From CAVVFX01 sp963747535 (GTDB lineage: Bacteria; Acidobacteriota; Terriglobia; Bryobacterales; Bryobacteraceae), in the NCBI GenBank assembly GCA_963747535.1, contig CAVVFX010000011.1:1-64000 (forward strand): a stretch of DNA of 64,000 nucleotides, in the 5' to 3' direction. The first letter of the stretch is position 1; every line of letters begins with the position of its first letter. Below the pieces are notes generated by a model. That model was not told the DNA's origin and ran no database searches. It saw only the letters and a list, made by a program, of their open reading frames with translations. The translations under genes were made by a program, and so were the position numbers. This document shows, piece after piece, positions 1 through 8,974 of the stretch.

Positions 1-509
1 GCACAGTCCTGCACAAACGATAAATTCTCCGCCGGCTGCCGAGGACACGCATAACCATAACAAATTATTACTACTTAGAAGGAATTGGCTTCGATCCGCA
101 AAACCGCGCGCAACCCGTCCCAACCGGTGCATCCGAACGCCTCCGGCCAGAAACCAAGCCGCCACGCCTAAGACCCGCATCCTCAGGCCGAACAGGGAGT
201 TCGTTTTTTCCGTTGCACCCCAGGATCGCTCCTCCCGCGCCGCCCCACCAATTCGCGTGTATTCGCGGATTCGTGCCCACAATGTCTTCCGCGATCGGAA
301 TGCACAAACCTAAAACCGCTGCCACTTGCCGCTCCCCGAATAACTAAATCAAAGGACGCACTTATCAAGAATTGGCTTCTTCCGCAACAAACGCACTCTG
401 CATCTGCTGACTGCGCCAGCGCACCTGTCGGGCGGACAGACAGCCCTTAAGTGAACCGTATTGGGTCTGCCCGGCTGCGCACAGCCGTTTTTCGAGACCA
501 CCTGGCAGT
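1..509. other. Gene-poor left edge
   Basis: No convincing gene is seen. Open frames here run on the minus strand and give compositionally biased peptides without recognisable domains. A short stretch at about 250-276 repeats an 'attcg' pattern (attcgcgtgtattcgcggattcgtg in pieces) that resembles the degenerate 'attcgtgt' tandem elements at 39071-39099 and 62590-62700. A fragment of hairpin repeat family A lies at 463-492, directly before the toxin remnant. Confidence 0.5.
463..492 (+). repeat. Hairpin repeat family A, partial copy
   Basis: This is the right-hand part of the family A unit: GGTCTGCCCGGCTGCG, then a shortened inverted arm (CACAGCCG) and a T-run. Full copies elsewhere (2827-2913, 51733-51809) carry the upstream arm GGGCAGACCA as well; here it is missing or decayed. 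The fragment sits immediately upstream of the toxin remnant, and the missing N-terminal half of the toxin may have been lost with the insertion. Confidence 0.6.
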
Positions 510-701
510 ATGCGCGTTAACTTGACGACCGTTCGCAAATTGACGAACACTTGGATGGGTGTGCAGCGACAAAAACAGGCGGCTGTGGTTTCGCATGGCG
601 TGATCAAGGAGAGCAAGGTTCCGATGGCGGAGATCGAGCGGGCGATCCGGAGGATCAAACGGTTCCAATCCGACCCCTCAGTCCATACGTTCGCCCGGTG
701 A
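510..701 (+). pseudogene. Remnant of RelE/HigB (Gp49-like) toxin, C-terminal part
   Basis: The 63 residues read like the C-terminal half of a Gp49/HigB-type RNase toxin. A beta-strand plus 'VVSHGVIKESKVPMAEIERA' corresponds to the family's 'hgFiKKtqktP..eie.A..r' ending. Such toxins are usually about 100-120 residues, so about half is missing. Just upstream, in another frame, 'FETTWQ' joins to 'MRVNLT' if one base near 509 is skipped, which would add a few more toxin-like residues; before that comes repeat family A. The gene ends 15 bases before an XRE antitoxin, the usual toxin-antitoxin order for this family. Inference: the toxin is inactivated and the antitoxin kept. Family assignment rests on my recognition of the C-terminal motif only. 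Confidence 0.5.
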
Positions 702-716
702 AAGGAGAATAGCGCA

Positions 717-1061
717 GTGGCGGCAAAGAAGAAGTTCGATTCCGAAGCGCTGCAATACACCTACGACCGATTTATCGCAGGTGATGCGGACCAGGAGAAT
801 GCTTACGAGCAAGCGCTCGTGGACACAGAGGTCGCGTCCCTGATCTACATTCTGCGCACCAAGGCTGGATTGAGCCAGCGGGCGATAGCCAGGAAAGTCG
901 GTACTACCGCATCGGTAATCTGCCGCATGGAGGGCGCCGATTACGCAGGACACTCTTTGGCAATGCTGCGGCGTATCGCGGCCGCTCTGGACAAACGGGT
1001 GGAGATTCGTTTCGTCCCAGCCGCTAAGCCAAGGGGCACGAAGCCTCGAAAGGTAGCGTAA
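717..1061 (+). CDS. XRE-family antitoxin / transcriptional regulator (HigA-like)
   Basis: A 114-residue DNA-binding protein with a helix-turn-helix of the XRE/Cro type at about residues 43-95 ('LRTKAGLSQRAIARKVGTTA', then 'LAMLRRIAAALDKRVEIRF'). The short helical N-terminus (about 1-40) is typical of HigA-like antitoxins that follow a RelE/HigB gene. The GTG start at 717 is supported by an AAAGGAG ribosome-binding site nine bases upstream. The partner toxin upstream is truncated, so this may now be an orphan antitoxin or an autoregulator. The lysine- and arginine-rich tail (about 103-114) is unstructured. Confidence 0.8.
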   Translation: MAAKKKFDSEALQYTYDRFIAGDADQENAYEQALVDTEVASLIYILRTKAGLSQRAIARKVGTTASVICRMEGADYAGHSLAMLRRIAAALDKRVEIRFVPAAKPRGTKPRKVA

Positions 1062-1438
1062 AGACCACCGGTCAACGGGAAGCCCTGACCACGGGTCACG
1101 TCACAGCGAGCGATCGTTCTTCGCACTTTTTACCTCTATCTCCCCTGGAATCAATGCGCCTCGATTCCACGCGACTCACCCACGATTATCATGAAAGCAG
1201 GAGGAAATAAGTGTCGTCTTTTCGCAGAATAAGTCAGTTCACGAGCCAACGAGGCCCTCTTGCGCAAACGCCGGCCTTCGCACCAGGAATTCGCCGACAT
1301 CTTTCAGAATTCTCTGCCAACAACACTCGTCCGGACCAGCCGCGGCTTCGGGCAAATGCGGCCTCGCTAACAAATTTGCACATACGAAGCCACTTTATAC
1401 TTTCCTTATGCCGTCGGGCGCGACACATAGGCCCCTCG
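1062..1438. other. Intergenic spacer without recognisable gene
   Basis: The spacer lies between the antitoxin and the 3' end of the convergent M28 peptidase. No start and RBS combination with a recognisable product was seen on either strand. Confidence 0.5.
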
Positions 1439-2941
1439 TTACTGCTCAACCAGCTCAATCGGCTTGCGATTAAACGGGCTCGCAACATACGGCGACACCA
1501 GGCTCTCGTGTCCTTGAAGATCGATGGCTTTGACTCCCAGGACGACATCGTCGATGCTCAGGCCGGGCAAGGTGAACTCAGTGACCTTGCCGGCGAAGAT
1601 CTCGTGATCCCAGAACGGCGCCGTGGTGGAACGGACCACAATCGCGTAGCCCGCGAGATCTTCGGCCGGTTGGGGATCCTTCCATCGCAGAATGGCATCG
1701 TACTTGGATGCTCCGCGCAAGAGGTTGGGAACCTTACGGCCCTTGGCCGAGCCCGTCAGGATTTCGCGCACGGTCTGCGGAGCCGACGGCGCGTTGGCCA
1801 GGCTGGCTAGGGCAGCGGCATTGATCCGCGCGACGTTGGCCGTGTATGCGGGAGAAGCAATATCGAAAGTGTCGTTCGCGGTGTGCTGGACTTTCAGGTT
1901 CTCGGCGGCTGACGTGAACCGTACCGCAGCGTATCCGGCGGCATTGAAGGGCGTATGGTCTCCTCCGCGGCTGAAGCGGTCGGAGCGAAACACGAGGCCG
2001 GCCTGGAAGCCGGGGACATAGCGTTGGGCGCTGTCGCGCACGTAGCGGGCCAGTTCGCGGGACATGGAATCGGCGGGCTCCTCGGAAAAGACGTGCACCA
2101 GGCTGCCTTCCGAGCGCCCGTCGCCGGACGCTTCACAGCCCACGATATCGTTATTGAGCACGGCCTCGATGTGCTCGCCCTGCTTCTTGGCTTTTTCCGC
2201 ATAGAGCGAACTGCCGATCAGGCCGATTTCTTCTCCGGCGAAAGTGATGAAGACCACCGTCTTCTCGAACTGATACTGGCTCATTACGCGGGCCAGTTCC
2301 ATAACCAGTGCAGCGCCGCTGGCATTATCGGTCACGCCTGGCGCGGGAGCTTCCATGGACTTTTCGAAATCAATGACGTCGTCAGGCGCGTCGCCACCCT
2401 CAACTCCTGGCGGAGGAGCGTTGGCCTTACGGACGATGTTGAGCGAATCGTAATGCGAGCTGACAATAACGCGCTGTTCAGGGTGCGTCGTGCCCGGGAG
2501 CACGGCGATGACGTTGACCACTTCGACATCACGCAGGATGCGGGTGCCTTGCTTCTTGACCTTATAAGGATCGAAGGACACCTCGAGCTTGGGACTGTAG
2601 CTTCGGAATTGGCCGTAGATCCACTGGCGGGCAGCGCCGATCCCGCGATTCTTTTGGGTGGGGTCCGAAAAGTTGCCGCGGGTTTCGAACGACGCGAGCT
2701 TCTTCATGGTGGCCGCGAGATTGTCCTGGGAGATCTCCTTGACCATCTTCTGAATCTCCGGATCGATGCGGGCCACCGTCTGGGCGCTGAGCGCACCCGC
2801 ACCACATAACAGCAGCGCGAACAGTCCCGTAGGGCGGACCATCGTTTTTTGTGGTCGGCCCGGCTGCGAAGCAGCCGTTTTTACTGAGCCGCGACCGTTA
2901 GGAAGCGGTACGCATAAGGACGATGCAAGATAACGGGTCAT
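1439..2941 (-). CDS. Secreted M28-family zinc metallopeptidase
   Basis: A predicted extracytoplasmic aminopeptidase of family M28, about 500 residues. The two-zinc ligand pattern is visible: 'SSHYDS' (H,D), 'VTDNASG' (D), 'FAGEEIG' (catalytic E and ligand E), 'NNDIVG' (D) and 'GGDHTPF' (H). The last 90 residues form a separate beta-rich tail. The start at 2941 is favoured by GAGGT eight bases upstream and by its position seven bases after the amidase stop, which suggests co-transcription. Oddity: between that start and the hydrophobic segment 'GLFALLLCGAGALSAQ' lie about 28 residues encoded by hairpin repeat family A/B (2827-2913). An internal ATG at 2842, inside the repeat, would give a conventional signal peptide by itself. 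Whether the long or short N-terminus is used cannot be decided here. Confidence 0.88.
   Translation of the reverse strand: MTRYLASSLCVPLPNGRGSVKTAASQPGRPQKTMVRPTGLFALLLCGAGALSAQTVARIDPEIQKMVKEISQDNLAATMKKLASFETRGNFSDPTQKNRGIGAARQWIYGQFRSYSPKLEVSFDPYKVKKQGTRILRDVEVVNVIAVLPGTTHPEQRVIVSSHYDSLNIVRKANAPPPGVEGGDAPDDVIDFEKSMEAPAPGVTDNASGAALVMELARVMSQYQFEKTVVFITFAGEEIGLIGSSLYAEKAKKQGEHIEAVLNNDIVGCEASGDGRSEGSLVHVFSEEPADSMSRELARYVRDSAQRYVPGFQAGLVFRSDRFSRGGDHTPFNAAGYAAVRFTSAAENLKVQHTANDTFDIASPAYTANVARINAAALASLANAPSAPQTVREILTGSAKGRKVPNLLRGASKYDAILRWKDPQPAEDLAGYAIVVRSTTAPFWDHEIFAGKVTEFTLPGLSIDDVVLGVKAIDLQGHESLVSPYVASPFNRKPIELVEQ
2827..2913 (+). repeat. Composite hairpin repeat (family A + half of B) inside M28 gene
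   Basis: A full family A unit: CCGTAGGGCGGACCA, loop CGTTTTTTG, TGGTCGGCCCGG, then the second hairpin GGCTGCGAAGCAGCC and a T-run. It is followed directly by the right half of family B (GAGCCGCGACCGTTAGG, AGCGGTACGC). It lies within the N-terminal coding region of the minus-strand peptidase and keeps the frame open. Confidence 0.8.
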
Positions 2942-2948
2942 ATATACC

Positions 2949-4658
2949 TCATTGAATTGCGGGCGGTGGTACGCGGCGTTTGGTGGCTTGCTCAAAAGCG
3001 TAAGCGAGTCCGATGAGACGCGGCTCGCTGCAGGCTGTACCCGCGAAGCTGACACCGAACGGCGCGGGGCGGGCTGCGAAGTTGTCCGGGAACGGCGGCG
3101 TGGGCGCATTGGGAATCATGCCGAACGGTACAATGACGGTTGGGTAACCGGGCTTCGCCGAGATAGCGGCTCCCGTGGGGCCGGGGAAGAGCAGCGCGTC
3201 AAGCTGGTTCGCCTTCATCACCTCGTCGATTCCGTGCGTGGCGCTCAGGGCGATGTCTTTCGCACGATCCAATTCATACCGCGCACGATCGGCATCGACG
3301 TCCATCTCGTCGGAGATGTCGAGATTGGATTGGCCGTATTTGATGGCGCCGGCTTTGGTGTGGGTAATGTTCCAGATACGCAGTTCGGTCAGCGTCTTGA
3401 CCGGCGCCGACGGACCCAGCGATGCCAGCCACTTGTTGAAGTCGCGCTTCATGCCGTATTTGAGTACGACCGAACAATTGGCGTCGTAGCCTTTACCTTC
3501 ATTGGCGCCCGAGCAACTGTTCCACAACAGCAGGTTGTGGTCGGGATCGGTGCTGACAATGCTCGGAATGTCGGCCGGATCCACGATGATCGCGCCTTGC
3601 TGTTTGAGGATGTCGATGGCTTCGGCCATGACCTTGGTCTGCTCCGGATTGAGCCCTCCTCGCGAGGTATCCTTGCCGTCCGGTGGCGTGGCCTTGTCGT
3701 AGTAGAACGCGCGCGGGATACCGATACGGGCGCCCTTGAGAGCGTCGGGTTTCAGGAAGCGTGCGTAGTCGCGGTCGGGAGGAGGCTGGCAGGTGTTGGT
3801 TGCGGGATCATTGGGATCGGGCGACGCTCCTTCGAGCGCGCCGAGCATGATGGCGGCGTCGGTCACGGTTTTTGCCATCGGGCCGGCCGTGTCCTGGTCG
3901 GCAGTGATCGGGATGACGCCGTAGCGGCTGATGCGGCCGACGGTGGGTTTGATCCCGGCCAGCATGTTCTGATTCGAGGGACTGAGGATGGAACCCGAGG
4001 TTTCTGATCCGACATTGCCCGCCCAGAAACTGGCCGCCGTGCCGATGCCGGAACTCGATCCGCCGGTCATGAGCCCCGGGCGTCCGTCGAACGTGGCATC
4101 GCGCGGATCGCGGCGGGGATCGTAGGGATTCATGCCGTAGCCGCCCTCCCCGTTGTAGTTGGCAGGCATAGGCGAGGGTGCGCCGGCAACCCAATTGGCG
4201 AGCTCCGTCATGCCGGTCTTCGCGATGATGATCGCGCCGGCATCCCGCAGGTTCTTTACGAGTGACGCTTCGTATGGTGGGACGAAGCCGTCGAAGGCGA
4301 GTGCGCCACCGGTAGTCGGCATCTCGGTAGTGAGGATATTGTCTTTCAGGGCGATCGGAATTCCGTGCAGCGGGCCGCGGATTTTGCCCTGGGCGCGCTC
4401 GCGATCACGCTCCATGGCCTCCTCGATGGCCTTGGGATTCACCGTCAGGGCGGCGTGGAGCTTATCTTCGTAAGTCGCGATTCGGACCAGATATTGCGTG
4501 ACCAGTTCCTGTGAGGTCACGCGTCCCTGCTCCATGGCGGTGCGCATGTCGGAGATGGAGGCTTCGACGATGTTAAAGGTAGGCTTGTTCTGCGCGGCCA
4601 GGGTACAGGTGAGCGTTAGCGTCAGGTGCAACAGCTTCGTCCGCAAAAGTATCCGCAT
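2949..4658 (-). CDS. Secreted amidase (amidase-signature family)
   Basis: A 569-residue amide-bond hydrolase of the amidase-signature family. The Ser-cisSer-Lys triad is visible: lysine in 'PIALKDN' (about residue 107), 'GGSSSGIG' (cis-serine, about 195) and the nucleophile region 'GSETSGSI' (about 220). An N-terminal hydrophobic stretch ending 'TCTLAAQ' looks like a signal peptide, so the enzyme probably acts in the periplasm or outside. Substrate is not predictable; secreted members act on peptides or amides. It starts 12 bases after the end of the large broken gene and stops seven bases before the M28 peptidase start, so all three are probably one transcript. Length is longer than the usual 450-520 because of loops around 150-195 and 270-330. 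Confidence 0.9.
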   Translation of the reverse strand: MRILLRTKLLHLTLTLTCTLAAQNKPTFNIVEASISDMRTAMEQGRVTSQELVTQYLVRIATYEDKLHAALTVNPKAIEEAMERDRERAQGKIRGPLHGIPIALKDNILTTEMPTTGGALAFDGFVPPYEASLVKNLRDAGAIIIAKTGMTELANWVAGAPSPMPANYNGEGGYGMNPYDPRRDPRDATFDGRPGLMTGGSSSGIGTAASFWAGNVGSETSGSILSPSNQNMLAGIKPTVGRISRYGVIPITADQDTAGPMAKTVTDAAIMLGALEGASPDPNDPATNTCQPPPDRDYARFLKPDALKGARIGIPRAFYYDKATPPDGKDTSRGGLNPEQTKVMAEAIDILKQQGAIIVDPADIPSIVSTDPDHNLLLWNSCSGANEGKGYDANCSVVLKYGMKRDFNKWLASLGPSAPVKTLTELRIWNITHTKAGAIKYGQSNLDISDEMDVDADRARYELDRAKDIALSATHGIDEVMKANQLDALLFPGPTGAAISAKPGYPTVIVPFGMIPNAPTPPFPDNFAARPAPFGVSFAGTACSEPRLIGLAYAFEQATKRRVPPPAIQ

Positions 4659-4670
4659 GGGTGTTCCGGA

Positions 4671-7600
4671 TCAGCACGCCGGGTCCGCGCCAATGGCACC
4701 GCGCAACTCTTCCAGATACGCCGGACTGCTGGCTCGTGCCATCTGGTCTCGGGCGATCGAAAGTTGCTTGGCGATGTTGATGTTGATAGCCGGCAGGCCT
4801 TCACGGCGGAAGGCTTCGAGCGCTGCTACGCGTCGCTGCCACATGGCGATATCTTTGCGCTGTTTGACGCGCAAACGCTCCTGGTACCATTCGCTCGCGA
4901 GGAGGGACTCGCGAGTGAACATCGAGCGGACACACGTGTCTTCGATGCCTTTGCCCTCCCACTCGCCATAAGCCATGATGTGCAGCAGCGCGCGGATCGG
5001 CGGGCACGCGGCGTCGATGCTGCCAGTCCTCGAAGTAATTCAGGGCAACCCGGCGCTGCGCGTCGACAATGGCATCGACGCCCTGCGCGAAGGCGGCTTC
5101 GTCCTGCATTTCGGGCGCAGCAATTCCTCGGGAAATACCGCGGCGGGCATCTCGAAAATGCGGCCGAGAAAGCGATCGACAAATAGCGATGTGATGCGAT
5201 ATCCCAGCCGGCTCGACAGGACTTTGCGGCCTGCGAACTCGCGATCCTCCACCTTTTCGAGATAGCCATTCTCGATCAGGAATTTGGGCTCGCGCTCGCT
5301 CACTCGCATGCGGCACCACAATTCCGGAACCAGCATGCTGTTGTCGTGATCCACGCGATACTTCGGCCCGATATGTCCGGCCGCAGTGGTGAAAGCCGGC
5401 ATAGCCGGTCAGGATGGCTGAGACCAGCGCGTTGTTCACATCGATCACCGGCGACAACGCGTTGAATGGGCCTTTGGTCAAAGCGCCCTCGCTGCCGAAT
5501 CCCGTCGTGGATGGCGATTTGCCGGTCAGGCTGCAGATGAAATCCATGAACAGCTCGGGCAGTTCCTGGTAGTGGATGGGATTATACACGGCGAGCGGCG
5601 GCACGCCGATCTTGGGATCCGGCGGATTGTTGCGGCGTCCCGGCAGCACGGCGTTCACCGGGAACCACATCTTCCTGTCGGATGGGAACTCGCGGTCCAG
5701 GCGCGTTCCCATCTCGGCGAGGTGGGTTTCGCGCGGATTCACCAGGTCGGGACGTTTCTGCAGATAGCGTGGATTCTTGGACGGGCTGCCATCGACCAGG
5801 CGGGGATGCGCAGACGAAACCACGTACGCCAGATTGTCGGCTGCCGGCTCCGTGACAAAGCTCGTGAGCAGTTTCTTCATCGGCGCGGTGTATTGGTCGA
5901 ACTCCGCGACATGATCGACCATCTTGCGCGCCTGTTCCCGGGTGAGGGGCTCGAAGTTGGAAATGAAGGTTCCGGGCGAGGCCATGTCGGCCTCCGCCTG
6001 CGCGTCGAAACCGCGATGGATCGCATCGTCGGGACGCTGGAACAGCAGGGTCTCGCAATTCTGCACCAGCTTGAAGCTGGGATTGAGATACTCCGGATCG
6101 AGGTTGGTGAAGCGTTCGCGGGCCAGCACGACCGACGCGGTGATGTCGTCTTCCACCTGCACTTTGTCGGCGGGGTTGAAGTCCGGGCGCAGCTTGTATA
6201 TCCGCCAGGAGCCATCGGGATCCCAGCCGACCCGCAGATAGTTGCCGAGCAGCTTCTGGTCGTCGATACTTGAGCTCGTGCCCGAGCGATCCGTTGATGC
6301 GATCGACGCTGAAGTGCTGACGCCAGTCATCGCCCCAGTCCTGCCGGTAATAGCGTTTCACTGTGATGAGAAGCTGGCGAATGGTCTGCGGAATCTCCCG
6401 CAGCCACAGCGTTGTGTTCGTCGGTGTATTCGGGCGACGGAGTCATCAGCTTGATGACCGAGCCGAGCGAGCGGGTGGGACTCAGGATGGGCCGTTGCGC
6501 GCGATCGGCGGCGGGAGGCTTCTGGTAGATGGTGGAGAAGTCGCGCCGGATGATCGCCTCCACGGCGTCCATGTCGCGGTGATAGTCGCTGACGAACACC
6601 GGTCCCTTGAGTACGATGCTGGCGATGGATTTCGAGATCTCGACTTTCCCGCCGCCGGAGACCGTGCAGGGTTTGTGGCAGAGCGTGCCGTCGGCGCGCG
6701 ACGCGACCAGGCGCCAGGCGGTTCCTCCGGCTTGTTTCCGCAGGCGGATCTTGGTGCCCCAAGGGAGCATGTAGACGTCGCCCTCCCGCAGCGAGAGCGA
6801 GTGCGTGCCGCCATTGCAGCGGCCATTTTACCCAGCCGTCGCGTACGCTGAAATCGGCATTCTCCGGGACGTAGAAGACCTCGGGATACAGCTTGTCGAC
6901 GGCGTAGCGTTCGGGCTTGACCTCCACGCGGTCGCCGAGCTGGCTCATGGCATCTTCGAAGGTGACGTTCTTGGTCAGGACCGTACGGCCCGCATAGAAC
7001 TCCTGGCCGAGCACGTAAGCCGGAAACGCGATGGCGCCGCCCGGCGTGCTCTTCTTCGCAAATGCCGAACAGATTGGCGGCGTAACTGATCTGAGTCTTG
7101 ACTTCCTTCTTGCAATAGCCGTAATAGTTGTCGGCGATGATCGTAACCATCACGCCGCGGCGATCGCGGCAGGCCAGTTTGAACGCGCCGCCGCCGTTAT
7201 ACGCCTCGTCCGGATCGCGCCAGCACATGCCGTCGCGGCGCTGGCGTTCGGTGGCCTGATCGAAATGCGGGAGACCCAGGTCTTTCTTCTTCACGCCGGC
7301 GAGATGCGGCGCCAGGATGACGCAGCCGGTATGCCCGCTCCAATGGACGGCATCGAGCGCCGCGTCGTTTTCGGGCAGGTAGGGATCTCCGCCGTTGCCG
7401 AAAATGCCTTCCACGAAATCGAGATTGCTGACCAGGCTGGCGGGCGCGAAGAAGCGGGTCTCCATGGTCCTCTCGGGATCGTCGGGCGTTGCGGGGCACA
7501 CCAGCGGGCGCAGCAGGAGCGTTACGAACAGCCGGACCTGTTGCTCCTGATTGGCCGTGAACGGCAGCGCCAGCACGTCTTCCGGCGGATGCAGCGCCAT

Positions 7601-8083
7601 CCGCAGCAGGGCCGCGAAGGCCTGTTTGGGAACGGCGATCTTGTCGGCTGGAATGGGCAATCCGCCTTCGACGATATGGAAGATGCCTTGCGTGGTGCGG
7701 CGGTCGCTCTTGGGATTGTGCAGCACGCCTTGCGGAACGCGATAGGAGTTCAGATAGGGCGACGCAAAGCTGGGCGCGTCGGGCGGAAGCGACATCTCGC
7801 GCGCGAGGCCCGGCCGATCGAGGACGAAGGTGCTGGAGGGCAGGCGCGGGGCTCCGTCGGGACAGACTTCGCTCAAGTAAGAGTCGAGGAAAGCTTGAAT
7901 GCGCGCATCGGCGGGGCAGAGGCGGTCGCCCAGCAACTGGTCCTTCTGATAGTAATTCCGCAGCAGCGGCCCGGCGATTTCGAGGAAGTCCGGGTCGGCC
8001 GTGAAGCGGCTGGTCGGCTGGCCCAGGGCGGCGAGTTTCAGGTTGATGTAGCGATCTAGTTCGTTCGTACGTGTATCGGCCAT
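4671..8083 (-). pseudogene. Large (~1135 aa) conserved protein broken by seven frameshifts; possibly PPi-type PEP carboxykinase
   Basis: Start ATG 8083 is preceded by AGGACAG. The protein can be followed continuously to the stop at 4671 if one extra base is skipped near 7040, 6826-6829 (T-run on +), 6422, 6266, 5402 and 5022, and one missing base is supplied near 5113. The restored product is about 1135 residues. No in-frame stop interrupts the segments. The central segment has 'DNYYGYCKKEVKTQISYAAN' followed by 'CEEEHAGG' and 'VLGQEFYAGRTVLTKN', and the next has 'WVNGRCNGGTHSLSL' when restored. Length and cysteine/lysine-rich core remind me of the PPi-dependent phosphoenolpyruvate carboxykinase family (about 1100-1150 residues, PEP + CO2 + phosphate to oxaloacetate + PPi), but this is from memory and not certain. 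There is no signal peptide, so it is cytoplasmic. It heads a minus-strand run with the amidase and M28 peptidase. Either a young pseudogene or a sequence of poor local accuracy. Confidence 0.6.
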
Positions 8084-8216
8084 TCTGTCCTATGCATGGT
8101 GGCCACCCGACGTGGGGCGGACCTCTGGTTTGTGGTCTGCCCGGCAACGAAAGTTACCGAATTATCTAGGCTAGCAGACGCGGCGGCGTAGAATGAAAGA
8201 AAGTAGAAGTATAAGT

Positions 8217-8921
8217 ATGAAGTTGTATCGGGCGTGGTTCGTTGTTGGTCTTCTTTACATATGCGTGACGCCCTCGCGCGCTTCCAGCCTGCACGAGGAC
8301 TTTTCCGATTTCACGACCCCATTGCCGCTCAAACAGGGAGACACTTTGATTGTCGGCTTCCTGGGTGGCTGGCAACGGTGGGACGCGCCGCGCGGTGTCC
8401 GCAAAACGGCGCTCGAACTTCGCGAGATGAAACTGCCGGGCGTGTTTGTGGAGACGGTCGAGAATCATAAACGCGAACTCGCCGCGCAATTGGTTGAGCA
8501 GGCGTGGCCGCGAGGTGAGGCTCGCACGGCCCGGGTAATTTTATATGGCCAGAGCTTTGGTGGGATGGCTGTCGTGCGCCTGGCGGACGAACTCAAACGG
8601 AAGGGCATCCCTGTAATGCTCGCTGTGATGGTCGACGCGGTCGGGCACAATTCTCCGATCCCGCCGAACGTGCGAGCGGCCGTCAACTTTTTCCAGCGCG
8701 GATCGTGTCCCATCTGCGGACCGCGTCACATTCAAGCGGAAGATCCGAGCCGCACGCAAATCCTCGGTGACTTCGAGTGGACCTACCGTCACAAGCAGAT
8801 CGACCTGCACACGGAGCCCTGGGTGCGGCGCTTCTTCGAACACGATCACGAACAGATGGAATTCGATCCCGATGTCTGGTCGGAGGTGAAGAAGTTAGTG
8901 GTGAAGGCTGCAGCGCACTAG
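8217..8921 (+). CDS. Secreted alpha/beta-hydrolase-like protein
   Basis: About 234 residues with a signal peptide ('AWFVVGLLYICVTPSRASS'). A Rossmann-like strand 'DTLIVGFLGGW' is followed by the nucleophile-elbow motif 'GQSFGGMA' (G-x-S-x-G) at about residue 117, as in alpha/beta hydrolases or lipases. A histidine late in the protein ('FFEHDHEQM') could complete a triad. It has one CPxC motif ('GSCPICGP'), unusual for the fold, which could bind metal or form a disulfide. An in-frame ATG 24 bases upstream (8193) is an alternative start; 8217 gives the cleaner signal peptide. Repeat family A follows directly after the stop. Substrate unknown. Confidence 0.75.
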   Translation: MKLYRAWFVVGLLYICVTPSRASSLHEDFSDFTTPLPLKQGDTLIVGFLGGWQRWDAPRGVRKTALELREMKLPGVFVETVENHKRELAAQLVEQAWPRGEARTARVILYGQSFGGMAVVRLADELKRKGIPVMLAVMVDAVGHNSPIPPNVRAAVNFFQRGSCPICGPRHIQAEDPSRTQILGDFEWTYRHKQIDLHTEPWVRRFFEHDHEQMEFDPDVWSEVKKLVVKAAAH

Positions 8922-8927
8922 ATGAAG

Positions 8928-8972
8928 CCGGCAGCGAGGCAGACCACAAAATGCGATGGTCTGCCCCACGGG
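8928..8972 (-). repeat. Hairpin repeat family A
   Basis: Inverted arms GGCAGACCA and TGGTCTGCC flank a loop (CAAAATGCGA), with CCCACGGG beyond. It lies between the convergent 3' ends of the hydrolase and TonB receptor 1, where the hairpin could also act as a bidirectional transcription terminator or 3' stabiliser. Confidence 0.8.
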
Positions 8973-8974
8973 AT

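Noticed and set aside
1211..1810. Long plus-strand open frame opposite the M28 peptidase
   Set aside because: It overlaps the antisense of a well-supported gene, has no ribosome-binding site and no recognisable domain; high GC content makes antisense frames long here.
2952..4007. 351-codon plus-strand frame opposite the amidase
   Set aside because: Shadow of the amidase gene; composition is biased and no family is recognised.
4671..8083. Programmed ribosomal frameshifting as the explanation for the broken large gene
   Set aside because: Seven shifts in one gene, with no consistent slippery heptamer or stimulatory hairpin, do not fit programmed recoding. Other genes in the window show the same sign of shift.
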